Below are positions 9,112 through 17,999 of a stretch of DNA of 26,687 nt, piece by piece (the stretch's first letter is position 1; every line of letters starts with the position of its first letter). This stretch comes from a bacterium (GTDB lineage: Bacteria > Bacillota_I > Bacilli_A > Mycoplasmatales > Mycoplasmoidaceae). The position numbers and the translations under genes were made by a program. The notes under the pieces were generated by a model. The model worked only from the letters and a program-made list of their open reading frames with translations. It ran no database searches and was not told the origin of the DNA. The DNA is taken from positions 1 through 26,687 of the forward strand of contig JAGBOP010000008.1 in the NCBI GenBank assembly GCA_017633835.1. The letters are read 5' to 3'.

Positions 9112-9402
9112 TTAAAATCCAATTTTATTTTGTATCTTTTTATGCTTATTTTCTTTAATTATTGAAGAAAAAGTAACGCTAAATCCGCTATAAGCAAGTA
9201 AACTTACTAAACATACTAAGTTATTGCAAATAAACAAAATAAACGCTCAGTTATCTCACCACTTTTTGTGGTGAGTTAATAAAGTGCTTAAAGTATTAAG
9301 AAATGAGGCATCAAAAAGCAAGATAAAAATGGTAATTAGTAAGGGGATTAAAAATAAAGCAAATAAAACTCGTTTAATTATTTTTAGTTTGGATATCTTC
9401 AT
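9112..9402 (-). CDS. Small two-TM membrane protein
   Basis: 96 aa, broken by two TGA Trp codons, so it is easily missed. The start ATG has an AAGGA site (CGAAGGAATTATG). A basic N-terminus (MKISKLKIIKR) precedes TM1 at about residues 12-30; a short loop with HHKKWWDNW follows, then TM2 at about 52-72, and a Lys-rich tail. Family not recognised. It lies 24 bp from, and divergent to, the T4SS-like genes, and 58 bp upstream of rpsB in the same direction. It could be read into the rpsB operon or be a partner of the secretion module; neither can be decided from sequence. Codon pattern, Shine-Dalgarno and clear topology support a real gene. Confidence 0.75.
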
Positions 9403-9413
9403 AATTCCTTCGA

Positions 9414-9419
9414 TTTAAT
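9414..9419 (+). promoter_or_regulatory. Candidate -10 box of the T4SS-like operon
   Basis: TTTAAT lies only 7 nt before the ATG at 9427, which has no Shine-Dalgarno in front. If used, the mRNA would be leaderless. Inference only. Confidence 0.3.
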
Positions 9420-9426
9420 TAGTGTT

Positions 9427-9747
9427 ATGAAATTAAATAATTTATTGCTCACACTAATTCCCAATTTGAGTAGTAATGAAGCAAACATGATTTGTACCAT
9501 CATAAATACTATTTACGGTATTTGCATTGGACTCATGATTATTTCCGTCATTTACTACACAGGAATGTTGTTTTGAAAGATTCATCATGCCCAAGGCGAT
9601 GAAGAAATCAAATACCTAAAGAAAATGTATGTCAAACGCATTGTGGCGTTTGGATGCTTCTTATTACTTTTTGTCATTGTGGGAATTGTGCTTGGAGTGT
9701 TAGGACCACTAATTAAATCGGACACTAGTGTCATTGGAGCCAATTAA
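9427..9747 (+). CDS. Pilin-like two-TM protein (VirB2/TrbC-like)
   Basis: 106 aa. Two hydrophobic segments, about residues 22-50 and 70-94, are joined by a short charged loop (KIHHAQGDEEIKYLKKMYVKR). This is the topology and size of VirB2/TrbC pilins, and of the pilin-like peptide that comes before the membrane protein and ATPase in mycoplasma integrative conjugative elements (Mbov_0395-type in NCBI naming, from memory). No leader-peptidase site is obvious. One Trp is TGA. The gene is first in a three-gene unit, stopping 1 nt before the next start codon. No ribosome binding site precedes it, and a -10-like hexamer sits just upstream. Assignment rests on position and topology more than on residue identity; other small membrane proteins could look alike. 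Confidence 0.75.
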
Positions 9748-9748
9748 A

Positions 9749-11572
9749 ATGCTCTTGGCTTTATTAGCAAACAACACGTTAGTATGACATGTTGCTGGCT
9801 ATATTATTTACGAAATCATCTTTATTCCAATTCTTTACATTGTCCAGTATTTATACTGGATTTTTGTGGCAATTATTACCAGTAATTGCGGACCAATGCT
9901 ATTTGCTGTCAAAATTACAAGCAGCGGAATTATTAACAACTTTACTACTTCCCCACTTTTTTTAATTTATTTAAGTTGCTTTAGCATTAGTTTAATCATG
10001 TTCTTATTTGTGTTACTTTATAACGTGATTAAAACGTATTTAAGTAATGAATTACATCTTTACTTTAAACATACGTTTTATTGACTCATTTTAACCATCT
10101 TGCTTTACCCATTAATTCCAATTGCATTTTGCATCTTATTATTGCTAATTAATGTGGCATTTAATGCCCTAGGATTTAGCAGTAATGTTAGTTACATTAA
10201 TGGAAATACGATTGGTGGTTATGAAGCTAACTATGATTTATATAAAACCCAGATTCTTAATCAACTAAATAATAGTCAATTAAATCAATTACTATTTTCA
10301 TTTAACTTAAAAAAGTTAAATAGTAATAGTTATTATGCAACTGACTTCATTAATAATATGAATTTATACCAAACGTTTGTGTTAAATAACCAAACAATTT
10401 TTAACAAAATTAGTACGTTACTTTACACTTTGAAAAATAACCAAGCTAATTTAAATGCCAGAAGTACTTTAAGTAATGATTTAGTTAAATTAAATGATGT
10501 CAATAACTGGTTAATTAACATTAATAATGATCTAAAAAATTTAAACTTAAGTACATTAAGTAAACTAAAAAAACTAGTTAATAATGACCAGGATTATTTT
10601 AATGGCACCATCATTAACAACTTACTTGATAGTATGCCTAATTCACTTGTAAATTTATTGCCACATTTAGGACATATTTACCAATTTAACTTAATTTATG
10701 ATTTAGAAAGTATCACGGGTAATAATTCAAGAATTATTGACTGAACTCCAAATTTTTGGAAGTTAAATTGAAACGTCATTGTCGCAGTTATTTTTGCTTT
10801 AGCAGTGTTAGTAGTTTTATTTTTATATGCAATTTTAACCGTACGCAAAATCGTAGAACTCATCATTTTATTTTTAATTAGCCCGATTGTTTTTATTACC
10901 AACGTTGATGAAAAAAGTTATTACTTTAAAAAGTGGTTACACGCCATTTTTATTAAATGTCTTGCTTTAATTTTAATTGCTTTAATTTTTCAAACTTGTA
11001 TGGTGCTATACCCAAAAATGGCAGCAGCCATTAATGCAAAATTAAATAATGGTGATATTAATTGTATCATTGCAGATGTGGTTGTTGGGCTTGCCATTTT
11101 GTTAGCATGCTTTTTTAGTATTAACACCATTTTAAGTATTTTTGATGCTAGAGAAGGATTAATGGAAATGTTCGCAGATTTGTTTAGTTTACAAGCAGTG
11201 GGTCGCTCAATTCCCTTCTTTAAAAGAATCTTTACGCATAAAGGGGGTGGATCATTTGCAAACAAAGGTAATAATCCTAATTATCCAACTGACCAACCTG
11301 ATGGTACAAAAGATGTCACCATGGAAGATATCTTATTTCAACGGGTGCCAATTCAATCAACTGGCATGGAACACTTTTTAGCAAGTAATAAATTTCATCA
11401 TGCTTTAAATAATGCTAACACCAAAGTGCAATCAGTATTATTTGGTAAACCAGGTAAATGGTTTGCTAAACATGAAAATAAATGAATAAATAATTTCTTA
11501 AACAAACACTTTAAGAAATTCCACATGGAAGATCAAAAATGGAAAAAGGAACGAACCGAAGGTCCATTTTAA
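9749..11572 (+). CDS. Polytopic membrane protein, VirB6/TrbL-like T4SS component
   Basis: 607 aa, with TGA as Trp at residues 13, 112, 332, 342 and 579. Three TM segments occur in the first 140 residues. They are followed by a long Asn/Leu-rich hydrophilic loop (about 137-331), then four TM segments at about 343-365, 368-388, 400-420 and 432-455. The polar, basic C-terminal region of some 150 residues is likely cytoplasmic and contains a short Gly/Asn-rich stretch. This layout fits the VirB6/TrbL-type channel proteins and the large membrane protein between pilin and ATPase in mycoplasma ICEs (Mbov_0396-type, from memory). A GGAG site lies about 10 nt before the start. The 3' end overlaps the ATPase gene by 34 nt in another frame, which points to coupled translation. 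The inserted loop would be the surface-exposed part. Confidence 0.78.
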
Positions 11573-13902
11573 AACCATTAATTTTAACGTACGAAGTAAT
11601 TAATAAAAACTTAGTTTTTAATTTAACGTATTGAGAACTAATTATTTCTTTCTTGTTATTATTAACCATTGTTTGCATTGATGCATTTACTAATTATGTA
11701 GTAATCTTTAAAATTGTCTTTAGTTGCGTTTGGTTTATTTACATTTTAAGTATTGTGATTAAAATTAAGCACCAAAATATTTATCAATATTGTTGTAAAG
11801 TCTTATGGTTTAATTACCAAAAGAATTTGCATCAAAATAAAAATAAAGAATATTTAGTAACAATTAATAATGATAGCATTACTTATTTAAATAAAAATTA
11901 TTATGTAAAACAATTAATTCCCATTCGCATTTATAGTAATGTGCAAGAACAATTAGAACAATTAAGTGCCAATCCTAATTTAAATTCAAATTTAATCATA
12001 ATTGGTATTAGTACAAATGATTTAATGCAAGATTATTTAAGTAAAATAAAAAATGTTAATTTAAACAATAAAGTTACTAATTTGATGCAAACTCATGCAT
12101 TTGAAGTTAATGAAATTAACCAAACCTGTTTTAAAAAGCAATATTTTGTGTTATATCAACAACCAACTGATTTAACTTGGTTAAATTTATTAAGTTGACT
12201 GCAACTAAGTGAAGTTAGTACAAAGCAATTACAATTAGTTCAAACAAAATTAAATTACTGACAGCAAACTCAACATTACCAAAGTAAGTATTTTGTCCAT
12301 GACCAAAAATACTTTAGTTTAATTAAATTAAATAATTTAAATATTGGTCAAACACCTAGTTGATTATTAACATTATTAAATCTTAATTTTGATTGTGAGT
12401 GCTTTGTATTTATTAACAAACTAAATAAAGCAAATGCAATTAACCACTTAAACAAACTTAATCCAAATCCAACTTTTATTAATAAAAAACAAAAAGATAG
12501 TAATAAATACAACAGTGATTTAATTCATTTGTATAAAAACGAAATTAATCATGAACAAGTTGATTTAGTTGGTTTTAGTTTTTATTATTTGCTTGGTGCT
12601 ACTGATTTAAAAACATTGCTTAAATTAATAAATGAATTGCAAACCTGATGTTTAAACTTAAACATTAGTATTGAATTAATCAAGTGAAATTATTTTAAAG
12701 TTTTAGATTGAATGAATGAACAATCCCATTTATATTTAACTACTTCACATTTGGTGATTGGATTAATGACTAACGCTTTAAATTATGCTGATCAAACTGG
12801 AATCTATTTAGGCAATGATAAAAACAACTTACCGTTTGTTTTTAACCAATTTAGTTATTTAAATACTTTAAGTAATGCAAGTAACGGAATTAGTTTAATC
12901 CTAGGCAAAAGTGGGACTGGAAAAAGCATCTTATTAAAGAAAATCATTTATCTATCCATGATTTTAATGCACCAACAAGTAATCATTTTTGATGTGGAAG
13001 ATGAATATGAAGTACTAACTCAATATTTTCCTAATTATTTATTAATTAATAGTATTCCTTTAAGCATTGATCCATTTCAAATTAAGTTTACTAATCAAGA
13101 TGAAAAACTATTATTTTTACAAACTTTTTTCTTGCAATTTAATAACAAACTAGATTTAATTAATGCTTTAATTGATTACTATAAACAAGATCAAATCCCC
13201 ACATTTTGAAAGTTCTTAACTTACTTAAAACAAACTAGTCCGCTTAATTATGCTTATTTAAAATTCCTTGATACATCAATTTATCAAAATTGGTTTAAAA
13301 ATCAACTTGATTTAACTAATTACCAATTAATTATCATTAACTTTAAACCAGTTTTTGATAAAGAGCTAATTACTAGTAATAACTTAATTAATGTGGCTTT
13401 AATTCTTATTTTTACTTGCATTAGTATGTATGTGTTTAGTAATCATACACATTTAATTCATTTAGTAATTGATGAAGCTCATAAGTTTATTAATTTAAAG
13501 AATGAAGCCATTAATAACATTTGGTATAGTTTTATTAAGAAAACAAGAAAATATCAAACTTGTTTAACGTTTTGCACCCAAAATTTTAACGATTTATTTA
13601 ATCATAATTTTGCTAATAAAATTTTAGGAAATATTCAGTATTTATTTATTGGGCAGGTTAATGATATTGATTTAAATGATTTAGTTAATTACTTTAATTT
13701 GAATCAAAATGAACAAGAAGCATTTAAACATACAATTAAATCATTGAATAATAAAGAATTTTTATTTTGCAATAGCAAGCAATCATTTAATATTTTTACT
13801 AATTACATTGCTAAAGACATTTTAAAGCAATACTATTTGCTTAATTCTGATAATAATGCTTTAACAAGCAATGATGAAGATGAAGGACATGAAAAAAAGT
13901 AA
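11539..13902 (+). CDS. VirB4-type conjugation ATPase with VirB3-like N-terminal hairpin
   Basis: 787 aa. VirB4 ATPases power type IV secretion channels and pili at the inner face of the membrane. The Walker A motif GKSGTGKS is at residues 456-463. Walker B is HLVIDEAHKF with Asp645-Glu646. After it come KKTRKYQTCLTFCTQNFND (a conserved region of this ATPase class) and an alpha-helical lid. Residues 33-50 and 54-75 are two TM segments in a short basic N-terminal part, which resembles VirB3/PrgI fused to VirB4, a known arrangement. The start ATG at 11539 is inside the upstream gene with GGAAG 9 nt before it; the next in-frame Met candidates would remove the TM hairpin. The DNA is clearly more AT-rich than the flanking housekeeping genes. 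The stop lies in the stem of a terminator. Confidence 0.88.
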
Positions 13903-13926
13903 GACAATGAATGCCTTACTTTTTTT
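13892..13926. terminator. Bidirectional terminator between ATPase gene and nusG
   Basis: AAAAAAAGTAAG and CTTACTTTTTTT pair across an 11-nt loop, giving a T-run on both strands. It ends the plus-strand T4SS-like unit (whose stop codon lies in the stem) and the minus-strand ligA-to-nusG unit (nusG stop 22 nt away). Confidence 0.85.
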
Positions 13927-13947
13927 ATGATTAATAATGCAAATTAA

Positions 13948-14799
13948 TTATTCGTTTGGTTCATTTTCATCTTGCATATCATCATTAGAAAAATCATCAT
14001 CATCAACTGGTTCATTGGAAACAATTGATTCGGGATCAACTTCACCAGTTAATTCATTTTCCATAAATTTATACTTAATGAAAACTTTACCTTTTTTGTT
14101 ATCAACTGCTAAAACCGTTGCATCCGTATCTTTAAACGAACCATCCAAGATTTTTACTTTTTGTCCTACCTTGAATGGCAATTCAATGACATCTTCTACG
14201 ACTGCTTCTTGATCAACTGAATCAGTTTGTTCATTTAATTGTTCAAATTGTTCATGAATTTTCGCATCTTGGGTTTCATCATAAACATTGGTATTAGCTT
14301 TAATTGATTCGGTTTCAACTGTCATTGGTTTATTATTTTCCAATGTATCATACAATACTGATAAATCTTTATCAGAAATTGGAATTGGTTTAGCACCCTT
14401 CCCACTTGATCCAACAAAACCAGTAACATAAAAGGAGTTCCGAATTGCTAATCAAACCTTGTCGTTTAAATCCATCTTAATGAAGATGTAACCAGGAAAT
14501 TTATTAACAATTTTGGTTTCAACTTTTTTGTAAATACCAGGTTTATCAGTTACTCAGCGAATATTTTTCGTGTTTCGCATGTGAGTTGGAGGAGGGTTAT
14601 TGTGGTCATAAATATGTTCAATGACTTTTTTAACTTTAACTACTTTAATAGCTTTGACAAATTGATCAAGATCTAAAGCTTTAATTTTCGAAATTAGATC
14701 ACTTACAACTGAATCTTCCCGGCCACTATACGTCGTAGCAATATATCACAAGTATTTGTTATCAGGGTCTGCTAAATCCATCTTTGTATTTTCTTCCAT
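13948..14799 (-). CDS. nusG: Transcription termination/antitermination factor NusG
   Basis: 283 aa versus about 180 in Bacillus. The NGN domain begins WYIATTYSGREDSVVSDL near residue 18 and ends with KFPGYIFIKMDL and FYVTGFVG. The KOW domain is FKVGQKVKILDGSFKDTDAT at about 209-228. Between them lies an acidic, Gln/Glu/Asp-rich stretch at about 149-207, and the C-terminus ends in a further acidic tail of about 19 residues. An additional insertion (DHNNPPPTHMRN) sits inside the NGN domain. Extended NusG is known in Mollicutes. AAAGGA lies 10-15 nt before the ATG. It is the last gene of the ligA-cysS-rlmB-sigma-rpmG-secE-nusG unit, 18 nt after secE. Trp codons at residues 18, 82 and 117 are TGA. 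Confidence 0.95.
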
Positions 14800-14817
14800 T
14801 TAATTGTTATCCTTTAT

Positions 14818-15117
14818 TTAATTAAATATCCTAAATGCATTGGCGGTACTACTACTACTGGAACTGGCTGCAGTTTTTACAACATTTACCACGTGGGATG
14901 CAACCATAATGTCTTTCACAATGTAAAAGATTAAAACCAATAATGCAGTCATCACAAATACCACAAAAAAACCCCATAAAATGTGTTTAAATGTTGGTCA
15001 GGTGATGCGTTTGAATTCTTTACTAACCCCAAAAAAGGTTTTTTTGGTTTTGAATCAAGTTGATTCTTTGTGTTTCTTTGGGACGTTAGTATTTGATGCT
15101 GGTTGTTCAGTATCCAT
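14818..15117 (-). CDS. secE: Preprotein translocase subunit SecE
   Basis: 99 aa. SecE clamps SecY in the membrane. The conserved amphipathic helix and TM entry KEFKRITWPTFKH are present at about residues 32-44 (the W is TGA), followed by a single TM at about 47-68. The first 30 residues are a hydrophilic extension rich in Lys/Asn/Ser. The C-terminus has a serine run (SSSSS) encoded by AGT/TCC triplets. AAGGA lies 9 nt before the ATG, within the 3' end of rpmG. The gene sits between rpmG and nusG, its classical location. Under the standard code the frame is broken at both TGA codons, so it is easily missed. Confidence 0.95.
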
Positions 15118-15118
15118 G

Positions 15119-15265
15119 TTATCTTGTTTCCTTATGCAAGGTTACGGCATTACATTTTTTACAAAATTTATTTAAACTTAATGCTACAGTACTTGCTTTG
15201 TTTTTTTTGGTAACATAATTCCTAGTGGCACATTGGGTGCACACCAAAACTACTTTAATTTGCAT
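15119..15265 (-). CDS. rpmG: Ribosomal protein bL33
   Basis: 48 aa, the standard size. The zinc-ribbon form is kept, with C9-x2-C12 and C35-x2-C38 (LVCTQCATRNYVTKKNK, then FCKKCN). The ending LHKETR is typical of bL33. The start ATG at 15265 has only a weak AAG-type site upstream; the stop is 1 nt from the secE start, so the two genes are coupled. It is positioned between the sigma factor gene and secE, as in Bacillus relatives. Confidence 0.95.
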   Translation of the reverse strand: MQIKVVLVCTQCATRNYVTKKNKASTVALSLNKFCKKCNAVTLHKETR

Positions 15266-15284
15266 AATATCTTAATATGATATA

Positions 15285-15917
15285 TTAATCAATGTATTTT
15301 TTGTTTACTTTTAATCAATATTGATATTGCACTCGCATTCGGTTAATTAAGTAAGACCAATGTTTGCTAATAATTCGCTTATTAATATTGAGAATGTTGG
15401 CAATTTCAGTTAAATTATAGTATTTGAATTTGTAATACAAAATCTTTTTATTCAAGTTATTGCCTTTAATACTGCGGTAAAACCAGCGAATAAATTTCAT
15501 TTGTAATGATTTGTTGGCTTGCACTCAATCATTTTCATCATCATCAATATTATTGCATTGATGATACAAATCAGCTAAAAATGATTCAGTTTCGTTTTCA
15601 TGAAACGCTAATTTCAAAATTTTCTTTTTGTTACTATTGTAAGCACGATAAGCATCAATCACTTTACCTTTGGCAATAATGTAAAAATGCTTTTCAAAAG
15701 GAAATTGATGATTTAATTTTTGGTAACTCTTGTAAGCACAAATAAATGCTTGGTCAAGAATGGCAGTTAAATCATCAATATCCATAATGTATTGCAAATT
15801 CTTATAATAAAAGAATTTGATAATTGTATTTCGCACTTTGGGAAAGTGCTCATGATATAAATCTAATAATAATTTTTCTTGGTTTAGTTCCTTAAAATTA
15901 ACAATACTCTTATTCAT
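15285..15917 (-). CDS. Alternative sigma-70 family factor (SigH-like)
   Basis: 210 aa. A region-2-like segment spans about residues 45-105 (IMDIDDLTAILDQAFICAYK, then HFYIIAKGKVIDAYRAYN). A region-4 helix-turn-helix is at about 168-195 (LTEIANILNINKRIISKHW). Regions 1 and 3 are missing or very short, as in SigH/ECF-type factors. It replaces initiation specificity of RNA polymerase at selected promoters. The slot between rlmB and rpmG-secE-nusG is exactly that of sigH in Bacillus, which supports the call although sequence identity is low. In Mollicutes, Mycoplasma genitalium MG428 is a described alternative sigma factor of this kind that controls recombination genes (literature, from memory). 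Start ATG is 1 nt after the rlmB stop. Targets are unknown. Confidence 0.85.
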
Positions 15918-15918
15918 C

Positions 15919-16683
15919 TTAATGTTTACTTAATACACTTCTAATATGAAACAACAAAATTCCAGTCGATACTGAAACATTAAGCGAATCTACATGGTTG
16001 AACATCGGAATTTGAATTAATTGATCAGCAGTTTCTTTTACTAATCGACTAATTCCCTTATGTTCATTGCCCATAATAAGAGCACTGTGCTTCGCATAGT
16101 CAACTGAATCATAAGTTATACATCCGGTTCCTAAAGCACTAGCATACACCCAATAATTTAATTCAGTTTGTAATTTTTTAATTGCATTCACTAAATTAAC
16201 GACTGGTAGTAACGGAATTTTATGAATAAAACCCATGCTAGTCTTGACGATGTAATCATTAATTTGTGCTTGGTTATCTTTCTTAAAAATAACGGCTGCT
16301 ACATCACAAGCGTAAGCGGTACGTAAGATTGCTCCAAAGTTTTGCATATCGGTTATTTCATCTAATATCAATACAATCGAAGAAGAATGAAAATTTTCCG
16401 ACTTTTTTGCTAATTGTTCCCAACTAATTAAATTTAAAAGACTATTGGTTGGCTTTAATTCAATTGCATATCCTTGGTGGTTAACCTTGTTGCTAAACTT
16501 ACTAAAATAATGATCATGATCATTGACAACGTAAGCAATTTGCAGATTATTTAGTTGTTTAATTAATTGTTCATCAACTTTTTGCAAATGAACGATTTTA
16601 ATTAAACTTGGATTTTGACAAACTAATTCATAACAAGCATTTTTCCCGAGAATAACTTCATTAAAATTCGAATGTAAATTCAT
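15919..16683 (-). CDS. rlmB: 23S rRNA 2'-O-ribose methyltransferase, TrmH/SpoU family
   Basis: 254 aa, like RlmB of other bacteria. It transfers a methyl group from SAM to a ribose in 23S rRNA. The three SPOUT motifs are present: motif 1 ITDMQNFGAILRTAYACD, motif 2 ALIMGNEHKGISRLV, motif 3 IPMFNHVDSLNVSVSTGILL, which form the trefoil knot and SAM pocket. The N-terminal part (VILGKNACYEL, then LVCQNPSLIKIVH) is the L30e-like RNA-binding domain. The start is 5 nt past the cysS stop with no strong Shine-Dalgarno, so it probably depends on coupling. The position after cysS is the conserved one for rlmB/yacO. TrmH or another SPOUT member is possible, but the synteny favours RlmB. Confidence 0.92.
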   Translation of the reverse strand: MNLHSNFNEVILGKNACYELVCQNPSLIKIVHLQKVDEQLIKQLNNLQIAYVVNDHDHYFSKFSNKVNHQGYAIELKPTNSLLNLISWEQLAKKSENFHSSSIVLILDEITDMQNFGAILRTAYACDVAAVIFKKDNQAQINDYIVKTSMGFIHKIPLLPVVNLVNAIKKLQTELNYWVYASALGTGCITYDSVDYAKHSALIMGNEHKGISRLVKETADQLIQIPMFNHVDSLNVSVSTGILLFHIRSVLSKH

Positions 16684-16688
16684 GGAAA

Positions 16689-17999
16689 TTAAAGAATTTT
16701 ATTTTTCATTAATTCATCCCGCATTGCATCTGCTTCATCATACTTCTTATCTGCTACTAACTTGTTTCATTCATCAAGTTTAGCTAACACATCTTTGGTA
16801 TGTTTGTTTTGAAGATTAATGCCAAGAATTTGTAATGCTCCTAATAAATAACGATAAACAACATCTAAATTATCAGCATTCTTTTCAGTAACTGCTGTAC
16901 TTAATGTTTTTAGATAACTTTGAATAATGGTTAAAGCATTTGCAAAGTTTAAGTCATCATTTAGTGCATCTAAGAACGCAGGTTCATATAATGGATCAGC
17001 ATTTGGTAAGTAATGTTTTAATAGGTAATAACGGGATTTAAAGGAGTTAATTCCATTAATTAATTTATCAAATTGGTTCTTGACATCCTTCATGATTTCA
17101 TCTGAATAGTCAATTGGAGAAGCATAGGATTTTTGGTAGAAGAATCACTTCAATTCATTTGGAGTGTATTTTGCTAAAGCGTCTTTAGCTAATACGACGT
17201 TACCTAAGGATTTAGACATCTTTTGGCCATTAACAGTTAAGTGGCCACAGTATTGGAAGTTCTTTGCTAATGAGCAATTATTTACCCCATAGTTTTGAGC
17301 ATTTTCATTTTCGTGGTGGGGGAATTTTAAATCAATACCTCCGCCGTGAATAGTGATTTGGTCACCAAGGTATTTATTGCACATTACTACACATTCAGTA
17401 TGTCATCCGGGCCGACCTTTTGATCATGGTGAATCTCAGTTTAAACCTTCATCAGTTTTCTTTCATAGTGCAAAGTCGGCTGGGCAGCGTTTGTTAGGTT
17501 CATTTTCAATTCGAACACCGGTAATTAAATCATCAATCTTGTTGTGTGATAGTTCTCCATAGTTCTTAACTTTTCGAACATCAAAGTAAACATCACCATC
17601 AACTACATAAGCATACTTATTGTCAACTAATTTTTGAATGAATTTAATCATGTCCGGCATTTCTTCACTGACTTTGTGAATTTCAGGAACATGCACATTA
17701 AATCCTTCCATTAATTTAAAGTACTCTTCACCATACTTTTTAGCAACATCCATTTCGCTAATGTTCATGTCTTTAGCCCGTTGAATAATCTTGTCATCAA
17801 TATCAGTTAAATTGTGCACATAATGAACGTTATATCCTTGGGCTTTCATTAAACGGTAAAGCACATCAAATGTTAGCAATGGGCGCATATTACCAATATG
17901 TGGATCATTGTAAACCGTAGGTCCACACACGTACATGGTGACATTCTTGTCACCTAATTCTCTTTTTTCGTTACTTTTAGCATCAAAAACCTTAATCAT
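16689..17999 (-). CDS. cysS: Cysteinyl-tRNA synthetase
   Basis: 436 aa, slightly shorter than E. coli CysRS. Class I synthetase: TMYVCGPTVYNDPHIGN carries zinc ligand Cys25 and the HIGN motif (34-37). Further zinc ligands occur in GWHTECVVM and FPHHENENAQN. KMSKS is at 260-264 in NGQKMSKSLG. The anticodon-binding helical domain follows and ends RDELMKNKIL. Several TGA Trp codons, for example 17463-17465 and 17145-17147, split it under the standard code. The ATG overlaps the ligA stop by 8 nt. AGGAG lies upstream at somewhat long spacing and GAAGAAA lies closer. No T-box leader is present because the gene is internal to an operon. Confidence 0.96.

Noticed and set aside
9100..13950. Complete integrative conjugative element
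   Set aside because: No integrase, transposase, relaxase, coupling protein, or flanking repeats are seen, and a tRNA insertion site is absent.
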